Shown: piece after piece, positions 23,781-35,504 of the stretch | Numbering within the stretch: the stretch's first letter is position 1 | Layout: the number at the start of each line of letters is the position of its first letter | Position numbers and translations under genes: made by a program | Source: Magicicada septendecula | Taxonomy: Eukaryota > Arthropoda > Insecta > Hemiptera > Cicadidae | Assembly: GCA_034769895.1 (NCBI GenBank) | Contig: CM068367.1 | Location: 84,745,654-84,809,653, forward strand | Direction: 5' to 3' | Length of the DNA: 64,000 bases | The notes under the pieces: generated by a model | What the model was told of the DNA's origin: nothing | What the model saw: the letters and a program-made list of their open reading frames with translations, nothing else | Database searches by the model: none

Positions 23781-24050
23781 ACGTACGCCAATAAAAATCC
23801 GGAGGGCACAGGTGTATAAAAGCAGAAAGAGGAAGGGTCGATCTAGGATAAGATGGTTGGATGTGTGCTGGAAGGCCTCAGAAGAATGTATGTGAGAGAT
23901 TACGCTGAGATGACAACGCATAGGAGACGTTGGAGAAGATTGGTGTTGAAACCCAGGGCCTCTGACGAAGCTTGTAATAAGCGAAAACTGGTTCAGGATA
24001 TGAGGTCATTTTTTTACCGATAAAAAGCTTAGTGTTCCGAGTCAGTAGTA
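23781..24050 (+). mobile_element. LINE tail joined to a PLE 3' end
   Basis: 23790-23950 matches the LINE tail at 32820-32985 (gggcacagg/agtct, aagcagaaagagg, aagatggttggatg, gagacgttggagaagattgg). At about 23957 the sequence switches to a Penelope-like 3' end: CTGACGA at 23962-23968, a GCTT/AAGC stem, GAAA, ctggttcaggata, then the tail gataaaaagcttagtgttcc also seen at 36905, 42380 and 53620. The two families are fused without a gap. Confidence 0.7.
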
Positions 24051-24379
24051 TTAAAATTAGAAATACAGGGCTCTTGGTGTTGAATCGTTGGGCTGTAATG
24101 CTAAAGAAGAGGTAGTGAAACTATTTACTCACTGGTAACAATCATTCTCAATCCGATAAACAGAATCGTTCATGTTAGAAAGCTTTCGTTGTTTTCGGTA
24201 CTGAAAACAACATAGTTTGAAATATGGCGGGGGGGGTGAACGCATGTTCTATAACACCAAACAATTCGGCCTTCCTATAATGAGGCGTTCTTAGCGATAA
24301 GACTGAAACTGGATAATATGACTGGCCGAGTCAACGACTATGCGCTGCTTGTCTTAACATTGGAGACTATTCGTATCCA

Positions 24380-24700
24380 GACGTGCAATTTTTTCGGTAA
24401 CGGACACAGTCATGTGTTTACAACACAAGTAAGTTAGAATGCGCGTCCTCGCTGCACCAGTTAGCACACTAATCGAAAAATGCTGAACTTTGTGATTTTG
24501 TGGTTCAGCCACAAAGCGTAGACCCGTGTTACTGTGAACGAGGGGCTGCGGCTTGCAGTAGAACTTCGCCGATTTCGGTTTGGGTGACGTGTCTGAAGGT
24601 GGTTTCATAACCCGAAGCACAATCTGGCAGATGCCCAGGGTTGGACGACCGTGCATCCGAAGTGGTTTTAACAGATTATCTTCCGTCAGTATGGTAATTG
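24380..24700. repeat. Repeat S, copy 1
   Basis: Aligns with 25510-25765: cggtaacggac, aatgctgaactttgt, attttgtggttca-ccacaaagc, gaaggtggttt, cccga-g-acaatctggcag. The minus-strand frames of both copies are open (24354-24779; 25514-25711) and similar in protein, but no known domain is visible and the flanks are repeat R, so it is treated as repeat DNA. Confidence 0.75.
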
Positions 24701-24879
24701 CACCTCCACCAGCCCCCACTTCTGAGGCGACGGCTCCGTGGCTTTCCCTAAAGTTGATCCACGGAAGCACATACAACACCAGCCGCTTTCGGTAGGGTAT
24801 CGAGAACGGGGTTCAGACAGTTTACGCAAGAGGTCCAGAACTGTCGCAAGGCGGAGTCAACTATTCCTGTAATATTTTC

Positions 24880-25500
24880 CCTTCCTACTATTCTTATCTC
24901 GTAAAACAGACGTCTCTCCTTCACGTTAACAGTTACAAACCTCACTGTAAATAATTCTACAATTCTGGATGCACTTTATGCCAGAGTAGTCGTATTTATT
25001 ATTAATAATAATAATGTGTTTAATACCATATGCAACGTGGCCAATCAGTAAGTCACAGGCTTGCCTTTTAAACCAGGTTTCTTGACTTCTAAACCCTCCT
25101 GTTCGTTAAAATATTTCAAATTTTGAAAAAATAATTTTAAAAATGATTAAACCATGTTAAACGAATAAAATCGAGTAAGAAACTACAGTACGGCCACTTA
25201 CCTGACTTTTTAAGTCATGTTTTTGTTATCGAGTTGAGGAGTTGCACAGCCAACCGCGATTACTTAGTAGCCGCTAGATGGCAGCACTCCTGGGTGCTGT
25301 CATGCACTTTAACCAGTAAGCTCTCTGAACTCGCTTACTATTCTCAGAAAAATATATTCATTATTAGGCAGATTTTAACATTATTTGACATTTTTTAAAT
25401 TAGGCAACATTAGGCAAATTTTAAAACTATCAGAAATTTAATTTAAATTTTAGTTAAAATTCCCTTTAGTCTAACACCCGGCTGGATTTTTTAATTTTTT
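24880..25500. repeat. Dispersed repeat R, copy 3
   Basis: Direct-oriented partner of 22528-23180. It is flanked on both sides by repeat S, giving the order S-R-S and suggesting S is either part of the same larger element or a terminal repeat of it. Contains gccgctagatggcagcact near 25270. Confidence 0.85.
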
Positions 25501-25770
25501 AAATAAAACCGCATCAGTTTCTTCGGTTATGGACAGTAATGTGTTTATAGCACAAGTAAGATAGAGGAGTGCTGGTCCTTGCTGCACCAAGAATCATACA
25601 AATCTGAGAATGCTGAACTTTGTAATTTTGTGGTTCATCCACAAAGCGTAGCCCTGTGTTAATGTGGACGATGGGCCGTGGCTGAAGGTGGTTTCGTAAC
25701 CCGAGGAACAATCTGGCAGAAGCCGAAGTTTGAATGACCGTGCACCCGAAGTGTGCTAAACGGCTCTAAT
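25501..25770. repeat. Repeat S, copy 2
   Basis: Shorter partner of 24380-24700, immediately after repeat R copy 3. Confidence 0.75.
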
Positions 25771-26499
25771 ATTATAATCTTATAATATTGTTTTGCACAG
25801 GGGCGCCGGCTCTGGGGGTGCTCCGGTGCTTGAGCACCCCCGAGAATTTTTGTGGGGGTGCTCAGCACCCACACATAAAAGGGAGAAGAAAAATAAAAAA
25901 AGAAAATAAGAAAGGAAAAGAAAAAGAAAAAGAAAGAAAAAATGGGGGAAAAATTCTAATCTTTCGTCGTATTTCTTAAATGGTAGTAGGGCCCGATTTT
26001 TTCATAGAGTGGAGAGGGGGGATATAAAGTTTGGTTTGGGCTGAGACTTTACCAGGGTACTTCCGATTACGAGGGACTTGCGTTTCTCGCTATAAGAAAG
26101 CTGTGGAAGGTCGCTCCGCCCACAAAGCCATTCAAGGCTCTGACCATCCTCCCCACAACACTTGTCCGTCATCATAAACAGCTGACTGAGATCGCAGAGC
26201 AAATATATTTAAAAAAAAACAACAGCTGTTGGGAAACATTACATATGACGTACCGGTACGGCCTTACTCCTTTTGCGTATTTTTCCATACTCTTCAAGGG
26301 TTATAAAGGATTATGCAAATTTTGACGGCGCGCTCTCGTGTCGGCCCATGCAAGCACGGCCTCGCGACTCCCCTCCAGAAACTACCGCTCCTCACATATC
26401 ACATATACGTTTGAATACACGGAAAAGTGTAAGTTAGTTTAATTCTTTGTTTGCTCTACTCATTTTATTATAACGGATAAATTCATTGTTCGCTCGTCA

Positions 26500-28643
26500 A
26501 TGAAAAAAAGTGATTCGGCTACGACGTCATCAGCAGATTCAACTACTGCATCTAAAGAAACAAACAAAACTGGTGTTGGTGGTCGTTCTTTTCAAAAACA
26601 GTGGAAAGACAAATATAAGTGGATCTTATACGACGAGAAGTGTGATAAAGTGTTTTGTTCTGTGTGTAAGGAAATAATTTCCTCCAGTGGACCTTTTGCG
26701 AAAAAACTAAACAAGACGAAGACGTGATAAGTTATATGATATGATATTCGTGGAACTCGGGTTTTCTTCTTGGAACAAAGCCTTACAAAGATTCGCTTCT
26801 CATGAAAAATCGGATTTTCATATGTCCTGCTGTACTAGGAAAAGTGCAGTGGATAAAGGTGTGAATGTGAAGGCTTTGATATCTAAAGGTAAGGAGAGAG
26901 ATATGAAATCTGCAAGAGTAGCTCTCTTAAGAATGTTATCTTCACTGCGTTATCTCATGTTTCAGGGGTTAGCAACCCGTGGTCACACAGATGAAAATTC
27001 TAATTCATGCATTAGAGTTAGTTGCTGAAGATAACTCCGATTTGTCCTCTTGGCTTCAACGTACAAAGTACAAAGGCTTTCACACGACATACGAACTGTA
27101 GGTTCTATTATGGCTAACGAAGTCTTACAAAATTTGATCAAGTTTCTAAAAGACTCCCAATACTATTCGATAATTATGGATGAAACTAGCGATGCATGTC
27201 AACACGAGCAAGTTTCAATTTCTTTTCGATTTGTCAGTGGTGAGGATTTTCAAATTAATTAATTATTTTTGGTTTCTATAAAACGGAATCTACTACAGCT
27301 GAAGTCTTGATGAAAATTTTAATGGATGTTCTCACTCGTTTTTCTCTGGATATCAAGTCATTCAGAGGTATTGCTACTGTCGGAGCGGCAAATATGACAG
27401 GCGCTTTTTCAGGGTTGCAAGCAAAAATCAGAGAAATTGAGCCGCGAGTTATGCATGTTCACTGTTTGGCACATTCTTTGAATTTTGTGCCCCAAGAGGC
27501 AATGCAAAATGAGACCGTGGTGAGAGACTATTTTGCAGATGTCAAAGAAATGATCAATTTTGTGCGCGGGTCCCCTAACAGACTAGCAATATTTGAGTCT
27601 TTGCAAGCTGCCCAAGATGGTAGCTATTCACCCTGTAGCTCTTCGACCTTTTTGCCCTACCAGGTGGTGTTACAGAATAAGTTCGTTGAAAACGATTTTG
27701 CAGAATTACGAAGAGTTAATATTGTTCTTTGAGGAAATCGAGCTCAAAAAATCTGATGCCGGTGCTAAAGCTAAAGGTTTCTTAAAATTTCTGTGCTCTT
27801 TTGACTTTATATTTGTCACTAAGCTTTTTACGCAAATTTTAGAGCCAGTTGAAATTTTGAATGCCTTTCTGCAAAATTCCTTCTTACAGCTGCAAAAAGC
27901 CATGGACAATATTCGTAGTGTCCGAGAGGTTTTGAAGTTATCTCGAACTGATGAACGTTTCGATGCAGTTTGGAGCTCTTGCTTGGGATTGACCAAAAAA
28001 TTTGATGTCGAAGAGCCAAAACTTCTAAAAGTTCGAAAAATTCCTCGAAGACTTGATGACGGCGCTCAGCCCTTTGCTTTTCTCAGCCCCCGTGATTATT
28101 ACCGGAAAATTTATTTTGAGATTTTAGATATTGTGATCAACTGTTTCGGTGATCGATTTTCTAAAGCTGCTGTGACTCACTTCAAAGAAACTGAAACATT
28201 TCTTCTTTCCAAAACTAAAGATTGCAGTTCTGTAGTAGAATTTTATAAGGATGACTTTGACCCTGAAAGATTAGGAATTTGCACAGAAATAAGATGTTGG
28301 ATGTGTGTGAATGTAAACATTTTGTCTTTGAAAGTACAGAAGACTTAGTGCGCTTCTTTTCCTCAAATAAACACGTCGACGAACTGATTCCAGAGGTAGT
28401 TAAGTTGATAAAGATCGCTTTAACTATACCCGTTTCTACATGTACAGCATACGTTCTTTCTCCGCCCTGAGAAGATTAAAAACTTACCTGCGCAGCACCA
28501 TGACGCAAGGAAAATTGAACGACAACGCAATCATGCATGTCCATAAGCAAGAAGCAAAAAATAAATTGAACCTCGAAACTGTGGTGAACATTTTCATCAA
28601 ACGATCGACTGTTCGTAGGAACACTTTCTTTATGAGTGAGTAG
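26500..28643 (+). pseudogene. hAT transposase (ZMYM1/TTF-type), broken
   Basis: The reading starts at ATG 26500 with a serine/threonine-rich leader, then a TTF/BED-like zinc-binding region (WKDKYKWILYDEKCDKVFC-VC, followed downstream by FSSWNKALQRFASHEKSDFH). The RNase-H-like catalytic core follows: IIMDETSDACQHEQVSISF near 27170, HVHCLAHSLNF near 27450, CPTRW near 27655. The C-terminal dimerisation block (IPVSTCTAY, RSFSALRRLKTYLRSTMTQ) lies near 28420-28510. Frameshifts or stops occur near 26725, 27028, 27262, 27600-27730, 28345 and 28455. All domains are represented, so the source copy was full length, but this copy cannot make protein. Confidence 0.85.
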
Positions 28644-29033
28644 TGAGAATTATAAATTTCGCAAAGACTTTAATTTTTGAACTAAAGACTTTCAGTTTCT
28701 CTTTTATTTTTAAACTAACAATAAGCGCAAAAATTTGAGGCTATCATTTATTAATTTAAATGAACTATTTTTTCCTTTTTACTCAGTTTAGCATCATTCC
28801 AAGAGAGAAGAAAGAACATTCTCATAAAGACTATTATGTTTTTTAATTTGAGACCAAATAGAGGCTACACAATTTTTATTTGTTTAGCTTTCCTCCTTTA
28901 AATTCACATATATGTAAAATGTAATATTTCTTACTTTTTTTATCATTAATTTCACCATTTCTATGATTTAAAGATTTAAAAAAGAAAACAACGGTATACC
29001 TTTTATGTGGATTAGCTTTTGTACTCATTCATT

Positions 29034-29786
29034 CAGGGGCGGATTTACGCACAGGCAGACTAGGCACTTGCCTGGGGCGGCAAATTTTGGGGAGCGGCAA
29101 AATTTGAGTTAAGAAAATGATATTTTTAGATTCAAACAAATTTACAAGCATAAAAGCCAGTTGAATTAAGCACACACGAATATAAAAATTATCTTCACTT
29201 AATTTGTAACTATAACGCAGTTATCGTTTTTCACCCAAAAGTAATACGGGCGAATGTTTATGTTTTCAATCGTTGAAATATTTGGTGTTGATCATCCGAA
29301 AGATTTTAGACGTTGGCAATCCAGATCAAAGTGAGAAATGTAGATCTGTCAATGTAATACCGAAATGTAGGTTGGTTCCAGAAACCGAGGCAAGCTAATA
29401 TTTAAGGAATCGAGACATTCTAGTGATACCGACAATAACTGTGATAGCAGTGAAGGTGAAGATACTGTTCACACAGTTCAGCTAGAGAGGTCCGTTGTGG
29501 AGGAACCTTCATTATTGAAGAACGAAGAGCCAGTTCACGTAAAAAATCATGATGAAATGTCATCAAATCAGGTAGGGAAGGTCTTAGATTCTGATCCTAT
29601 TAATTGGCAAATGAACGAGAGCACACGTGATTATGTAGCAAAGTTTGGATTTAAACAGAACACTAGTCCGGACTGTAAAACCAAAGAGGGAATATAATGA
29701 TGCCCCCCCCCCCCAACAGAGATTTGTTGGAGGGGGCAAATTTATACTGCCTACGGGCGGGCGGCAAAATGTTAAATCCGCCCCTG
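29034..29786 (+). mobile_element. Nested hAT deletion derivative, 753 bp
   Basis: Termini CAGGGGCGGATTTA and its inverted copy are perfect over 14 bp. Flanking 8-bp duplications CATTCATT lie at 29026-29033 and 29787-29794. Inside, a plus-strand frame (29497-29697) encodes DPINWQMNESTRDYVAKFGF, typical of the N-terminal linker of ZMYM1-type hAT transposases, but the catalytic part is deleted. It sits inside the larger hAT and is therefore younger than it. Confidence 0.9.
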
Positions 29787-30319
29787 CATTCATTATTGGG
29801 GAAAAGCACCTAATAAAACGATAGTTTATGTTTACCATCAAGTGTTGTTCATTCAAAAAGACCTAAAACTGCATTTTCAGGAGGGTAAATTTTTCAAAAT
29901 TCAACTGGACACCCCCTCCGGTTGTGGACTGTGAGTTAGAGCACCCCCACTGATTTTCAAAACCTGGCGCCACTGGTTTTGCAAATCTTTCAAATAAGTT
30001 TTCCACACTCATCCTTGAGCACATAAAGCTAAAATGCTTAAGTTAAATGTAAGATCAAACCATACAACTTATATATATCTTCATATACTAATTTTACAAT
30101 AAAATTGAAACTACATTTGTCAATAAAATTTCACAAATCTTTGTATATTGTAATATGAGAGCTAGTGGACTATTAGAACTAAGCTTCTCTGGTCCACCTT
30201 CTAACAATTTGTGATGAATAGATTAAAGACTGTAATGTTCAGGAAAGGCTGCTCCAGGAGTATGGGCTCCTGTCTGCTCCTGCCAGTTTCATCAAATGTA
30301 GTATAATTTTTTGTTACAG

Positions 30320-30463
30320 GTACTTTGAAGCTGCTCCAGAAGGGAGACCTGGGCAGCGCCACCTGTACAGAGTGACTGATAGTATAAATGTGACTACGGG
30401 TTCACAGTGGCAGTGCCTCACGTGTCCAATTATTGCAACTAATTCAACACACAACACAAGCAG
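30320..30463 (+). CDS. Dipeptidyl peptidase 4-like protein, exon (beta-propeller)
   Basis: The acceptor ttgttacag precedes 30320 and the donor cag|gtaaat follows 30463. The 144-bp exon starts with the last base of a split codon and encodes YFEAAPEGRPGQRHLYRV, then GSQWQCLTCP and an asparagine-rich end NSTHNTS with possible N-glycosylation sites. This is the AAPEG-P-QRHLYRV ... CLTC segment of insect S9B dipeptidyl peptidases (DPP4/DPP10 group), type II membrane serine peptidases that remove N-terminal dipeptides. It lies in the beta-propeller, not in the catalytic domain, so activity cannot be judged. It joins in phase to the exon at 33605. Preceding exons were not found; the 4.2-kb hAT probably lies in the upstream intron. 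Confidence 0.78.
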
Positions 30464-31034
30464 GTAAATATTTTGAACACTATGGAGATATCATAATTTC
30501 AAACTTACAGTACAAGTTTGTTTTAATGTCTTAGTATACTTATCGTTTTCTTTCATTGTTTTAGCTATTTTTACATTTTAATGTGTATAAATTGAACACT
30601 TCATAGGTAATCTATCTTATTTCACTTCCAATAGAATTTCCTGATTTTCCTAATTAGACCTTATTCTGTTTCATGTGGCCTAAAGGGGATTTCCAGAGAA
30701 AGAATGAGGGTACAGAGAAAGGAATAGATGGGATTCTCTTGTGAGATTTCCTCTCTGGATCCCCTAGTAAATTCCCACGAATAGTCACTGAAACGAGATG
30801 CTTATAAACAATTTTCCTGTACAAGCATTGAATAATTTTCTGGTGATAGTATTATATACTACGCACCAAAAGATAATGCTACCAAAGGAAACTAGATTAG
30901 AATTGGTTTACAATTCCTGCATTGTGATAATATATGTACATTGTATTGTAGATGTTAATTGTATTATAACATTATGTATAAAAACTAACAAGTTGTTAAC
31001 ATAGAAATACTGTTTATTACTAAACCATAAACTA
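30464..31034. other. Peptidase intron, no further feature
   Basis: AT-rich intron sequence before the mariner. A weak inverted repeat (ggggatttccagaga / ctctctggatcccc, about 30687-30762) is the only structure noticed. Confidence 0.5.
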
Positions 31035-32301
31035 TGAGGTGTGTACTGAAATAATGCCTGTTAGCTCATAATTTGTTTAGTAACAGACATTGGGACATGA
31101 AATTATATGCAAATGTACATTGAACCTTTGCACACAGAAAGTTACTATTCAAAATATTCTCTACTGCACTCAACATGTTTGCAGCACTTTGTGCGCCCAC
31201 TTCTTCAAAGTACTTTGTAAAGTCTGTGGACCATCCTCTGACCCAAGGCATCTTTCACCTCTTCTGTATCGCTGAATCTAATACCATGAAGCGTGTCTTT
31301 CAGTGAACCAAACAGGTGAAAGTCTGACATTGCAAGACCAAGGCTGTAGGGAGGATGGGGAACCATTGACCACACCATTTTTGGAATGCATTGGTTTGCG
31401 GCTAGATACATGTGAGTCTTCTACTGATATATTTTAATGGCATAAAGATTTTTCTTTGGTATTTTTCTTCTGATGGCTTCTCAGGTTTTTTCCAGTGATA
31501 CAACATTAAGCTCACTGTTTACTGTTGAGCCCTGTTTAAGAAAATCCAGCATGGTGATTGCTCTTTCATCCCAGAAAGCAAGAACCATCTCCTTGGCTGC
31601 AGACTTCTCACTTTGAATTTCTTAGGCCTAGGTGAAGTACTGTGACACGACTCCGCCAACTGCCCCTCTGTCTCAGGGTCGTATACTGTACTGATACACC
31701 CAAATCTCATTTTCAATCAAAAAATATGGAAAAGAAAATTCTGTCCATCAGCTTCAAACATGGACACACGCTTCCACCCTTCGGCCTTCCAAAGCAGGTG
31801 TTAACCGGTAAGACACCCACTCAGCACACACTTTCCTGAAGCCTAGGTCCTCTGAAATCCTTTATACTTCATCACGTCCACAATTCAATCTTGGAACAAT
31901 TTGGTGCACTATTATTAGTCGATCTGCATGAATCATGTCATCAGCTCACTGCCAGTTGTCATCAGTCCCTACAGTCGCTGGTCTTCCGCTACGTGGTTTG
32001 TCTTCTATGGGAGTATTTTCCTATTTTAAACTTACTGACCTATCTTCAAGCACTGCTGCCTTCCCATACATATTTCTAAGCTGACCATGGATGTTTGCAG
32101 CTGTACATCCCTCTTTAGTCAACAATCTGATAACTACCCTCTGTCTGTGCTCCATATCTGTTGTTGAATTACTGTGAATACAGAAAAAATTTGTCAGTCA
32201 TCCATGAAGATACGCTCTCTCAGTGGTATAAACTTCAGATACACAACATCAATATTACAGGTTTGACAGACAAACAGGCATTACTTTCAGTACAACCCTT
32301 G
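31035..32301 (-). mobile_element. Mariner element with decayed transposase
   Basis: The left end is tgaggtgtgtactgaaataa, next to TA at 31033-31034. The right end, read inverted, is caagggttgtactgaaagta, giving an element of about 1.27 kb, the usual mariner length. The minus-strand transposase starts near 32152 with MEHRQRVVIRLLTKEG, passes through TSPRPKKFKV (near 31610) and retains PHPPYSLGLAMSDFHLFGSL (near 31350), where mariner has the SPDLAPSDYHLF block containing the last catalytic aspartate; here the SPDLAP aspartate reads glycine. Several stops and frameshifts interrupt it. It lies inside an intron of the dipeptidyl peptidase gene, in opposite orientation. Confidence 0.85.
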
Positions 32302-32499
32302 GATTTACATTCATTTTCAATTAATTATTAGCACATTGAGCCCTAGCCACCTTGGAGGCTGCCTTCTCCAGTGGCCTGACCATTTTTATATAAAGAACCT
32401 TATTTTAAAAAACCACTTTTTACTTATTCCCAGTATACTTATACTGTCTGAAAGCTTAAATTGTCTTCTTTTATATGATACAATATGTGTTTAATAACA

Positions 32500-33010
32500 T
32501 GTTAAATATATTCAACCGTAGTACCGTAGTCATTCAAATGTATATAAGACACTTATCAGACCAGTTATTACTTACGGAGGCAAGACATGAACATAACAAA
32601 AAAGGAAAAGAAATACTAAGAAGGTTTGAAAAACAGATTGTAGAATGTGTTTATGGCTGGTGTTCATCTTATTGTTAAAGAAGATGATGAATGGAGAATA
32701 AAAATAATCAGGAGATAGATGAGCTACTAAAACATGAGAACATTGTAAGATTCATACAGGCTTAACAAATACAATGGCTAGGTCATCTAGAACAGATGAA
32801 TGATGAGCATATGCCAAAGAAGATCCTGAGGGCACAAGTCTATGAAAGCAGAAAGAGGGTCGACCTAAGATAAGATGGTTGGATGATGTGCTAGCAGATC
32901 TATGAAGAACGGATGTGAGAGGTTACACTGAGATAGCAATGGATAGGAGACATTGGAGAAGATTGGTGTGGGAAGTCAGGGCGATAGTGATAAAGAAGAA
33001 GAAAAGGCAT
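32500..33010 (+). mobile_element. 5'-truncated LINE, RT C-terminal tail
   Basis: Plus strand in several frames: YIRHLSDQLLLTEA (decayed YKTLIRPVVTYG), RRFEKQIVECVYG, NNQEIDELLKHENIVRFI (decayed), QWLGHLEQMNDEHMPKKIL, RWLDDVLADL and YTEIAMDRRHWRRLVWEV (about 32917-32976). That is the full set of C-terminal blocks of a LINE polyprotein. It is related to the shorter tail at 23790-23950. Located in a peptidase intron. Confidence 0.8.
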
Positions 33011-33040
33011 CTAAATTACACCATTTTCAAAAGTCTTAAG

Positions 33041-33164
33041 TTAACAAAATCGGACATCACTATTATTCAAAAGCTCATAAATGTCAACATTGGTAAGATA
33101 AGTTAACAAAATCTGACATCACTATTATTCAGAAGTTCATAAATGTCATCTTTGGTAAGATATT
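33041..33164. repeat. Tandem duplication, two copies of 62 bp
   Basis: ttaacaaaatc-gacatcac begins at 33041 and again at 33103. The copies differ at only a few positions. It directly follows the LINE tail and may represent its 3' untranslated end. Confidence 0.85.
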
Positions 33165-33604
33165 TATATGAATCTATTATAATAAATCATTAAACGAACA
33201 CAACAAAATACTCAGGACACAATACAACACAGCATAAAATCACAAAATGGCATCAGTCAAAATTCATTTGTTTACAAAGTAACATTGTTTTCAAGCTGGT
33301 GCTACCCTCTACAGTTGTATAGCAGTACTAAAATATTACTATTCATAAGAAACAGAACTAAGGCATATAAGAGCCATTCAGTTCAATATAAACTTGCTAA
33401 ATTTGTGGACGAGCATCTATAGGATCTGAGAGTGAAATCATATGGACAACACACTTGTCCATAGGGCTCAATGTGGTAAATGTAACTTTGTTAGCAAATA
33501 TGAAAGTAACACACAGACAAAACACACACACACACACACACATTGATAATTCAGTCATATCCTGACTATGTTGATACTAATATGTTCATTTGTTTGTTTT
33601 AAAG

Positions 33605-33732
33605 CACATCATCTCACAAACACAGCGTCAACGACACGAGTACATGGCCAGTCAAATCATCCGCCTGCTTATACACTAAAGCCATGTTTGCACTGGGTAC
33701 AAGTCCAAGATTCTATGTCCTACAGTGCTTAG
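33605..33732 (+). CDS. Dipeptidyl peptidase 4-like protein, exon (beta-propeller)
   Basis: The acceptor tttgttttaaag ends at 33604 and the donor ttag|gtaagc follows 33732. The first base completes the serine codon begun by AG at the end of the exon at 30320-30463; the exon ends with one base of a glycine codon completed by the next exon. It encodes TSSHKHSVNDTSTWPVKSS and then ACLYTKAMFALGTSPRFYV followed by LQCLG. The CLY--A-F----RFYVL-CLG pattern is the conserved cysteine-containing stretch of S9B dipeptidyl peptidases directly before the GP-PMV strand. Reading stays open and in phase across both junctions, which is strong evidence for a real gene. Introns on both sides hold transposons. 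Confidence 0.78.
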
Positions 33733-33798
33733 GTAAGCATAACAGAGTCTGTACCAACCACATTTTATTTAAAACGGAAAAGTACGAAGACCTCTTAC

Positions 33799-34561
33799 CA
33801 TGGGCGTAACTTGGGACCTAACTTTGGGGGGCAGGGTAAAGCTTCATAAATTCAAGTGTGTAGTGAGACCATCTATATAATAAAATATATTATATACAAA
33901 ATTAGAAAGTTTACTAATAATTTTTGGTTAGTAGACGAGGGACAATTTAATTTTTTAATTATCAACAAACCTTTCTTCATAAGTTGTACTTCCAGTTATG
34001 TTTACCTAGAACAAATATACTGTAGGCCTATAAACATAAACAATTTCAGTTCTTCCAATTCTTATACCCAGGACTACGTACACGACCGATTAACCGACCA
34101 CACTTATATCAGTAATCATAACAAATAACAGTTCCAAACGACCGTGTTTTAAGATTCGTGAACAAAGCCTTCGACGTCTTCCACAGTAAGCCAGCTTTGT
34201 TCATACTACTGAGTCTGTTACCCCTACCATACCGCTCTCTTTTACACTGGCCTCTAGTGTTTGCAAAATTCTGCTGAACTGAAACAGCAATAATCTCGAA
34301 TCAAACAGTAAACAATTCGAGCACAGAGATGATGACTCAGAAGAATATGTGTGACAAAGAGAGGAAAGTAAAGAGAGCAAATTCTTAGAAGTACAGCTGA
34401 GATTATTTCATTACGGTGTTCCAAAACAAGTCTTTGTGTAAAAGGCACGCATTGTATTCCAGTTTTTTATTTATAATAACTGGAAACAAAATTTTATAAT
34501 GCTCAGAACATTGGGGGGGGGGGGCGAGTGCCCCCCTTACCCCTCCCAAGTTACGCCTATG
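33799..34561. mobile_element. Non-autonomous hAT, 763 bp
   Basis: Termini CATGGGCGTAACTTGGG and (inverted) CATAGGCGTAACTTGGG differ at one position of 17. Flanking duplications CCTCTTAC at 33791-33798 and 34562-34569 are perfect. The right subterminal region has a G11/12 run and a C6 run. No transposase remnant was recognised. It lies 66 bp after a peptidase exon, in the intron. Confidence 0.9.
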
Positions 34562-35504
34562 CCTCTTACCTCATAAAGGTAGATCCTGTTTTCCAACAAG
34601 ATGGAACCTTCATTACTTTTAAATATTTTCACCTTCCTGATTTTAAATAAATTTATTCTGGATTCTGATTACTTTGAACACGTCTAGTATTAATAAGCTC
34701 TGACATGATTAGGTAGCTGCTCCAATTATGGAAAGTGTCACATTAGCAAATAAACTCCTGAAAAAAATTAACACACTACCTAAACTGTTTTTAAGTTCAT
34801 TAAAAAATTCAAATTATCATTTTTTAAATATTTTAAAATTATTATTGTTTAAATAATTTAATAATTAATATTATTTGCCCATTTAAATAATATAAATGAG
34901 ATAATATTAAAATGTTTACAAAAAATGGTAGCCTATTAATGAAAATGACTCAATGTGGATGATCTTGTCCTGAATGGGAACCAGTGTCCTCAAATCATTT
35001 TACCACCTGATTTATAGTCAAGTGGCTTATTCCTAAAATTGAACGATATACTTCCTCATCAAGAAAATTAGTATCCTAAAAAGCTTCAAGTTGTATTAAA
35101 TTTCTAGATCTATTCAAACCCATTTAATGTGCAAAGGAAAGTAGAAAAAAAGAGTACCCCAAACTACACACAAGAACCACTCTAGAAAATTTGGAATTAG
35201 TAACTTTACAAAGACAAAAATTAAAACGTTTCAAACCTGAAAATATTTGAGACCACTATTACATAAATGAAACAGTTGATTTTAAATACCAACAGCTGAT
35301 AGCAATACTATAATTAGTAAAAACACTTTAGATCCCATTACAACTAATTGTAATAATAATTATTTAGAGCACTTCAAGTAGTATGTTGACTTTGTTCAGA
35401 GATTTACATATACAACTAAATTGTTATAATAGAAAACCACTATTTAATTGAGTAAACACTTAATTGAGGCACATTTAAATATGTTTAGAATAATTCAAAT
35501 TCTT
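34562..35504. other. Peptidase intron, no further feature
   Basis: Very AT-rich, with runs of t and a. No open frame or transposon terminus recognised. Confidence 0.5.

Larger units (their letters stand above)
25798..29975 (+). mobile_element. hAT transposon, 4.2 kb, with 8-bp target duplication
   Basis: Left end CAGGGGCGCCGG, right end (reverse complement) CAGTGGCGCCAGG. Both ends then carry a GGGGGTGCTC-type block. The flanks are perfect 8-bp direct repeats GTTTTGCA at 25790-25797 and 29976-29983, the hallmark of hAT insertion. The left subterminal region holds a palindrome (GGGGGTGCTC / GAGCACCCCC, 25815-25842) and a polypurine tract (about 25880-25950). Inside lies a broken plus-strand transposase (26500-28643) and a second, later hAT insertion (29034-29786). 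Confidence 0.9.

Noticed and set aside
24354..24779. 141-codon minus-strand frame
   Set aside because: It lies in repeat S, which recurs at 25501; treated as repeat DNA until coding constraint is shown.
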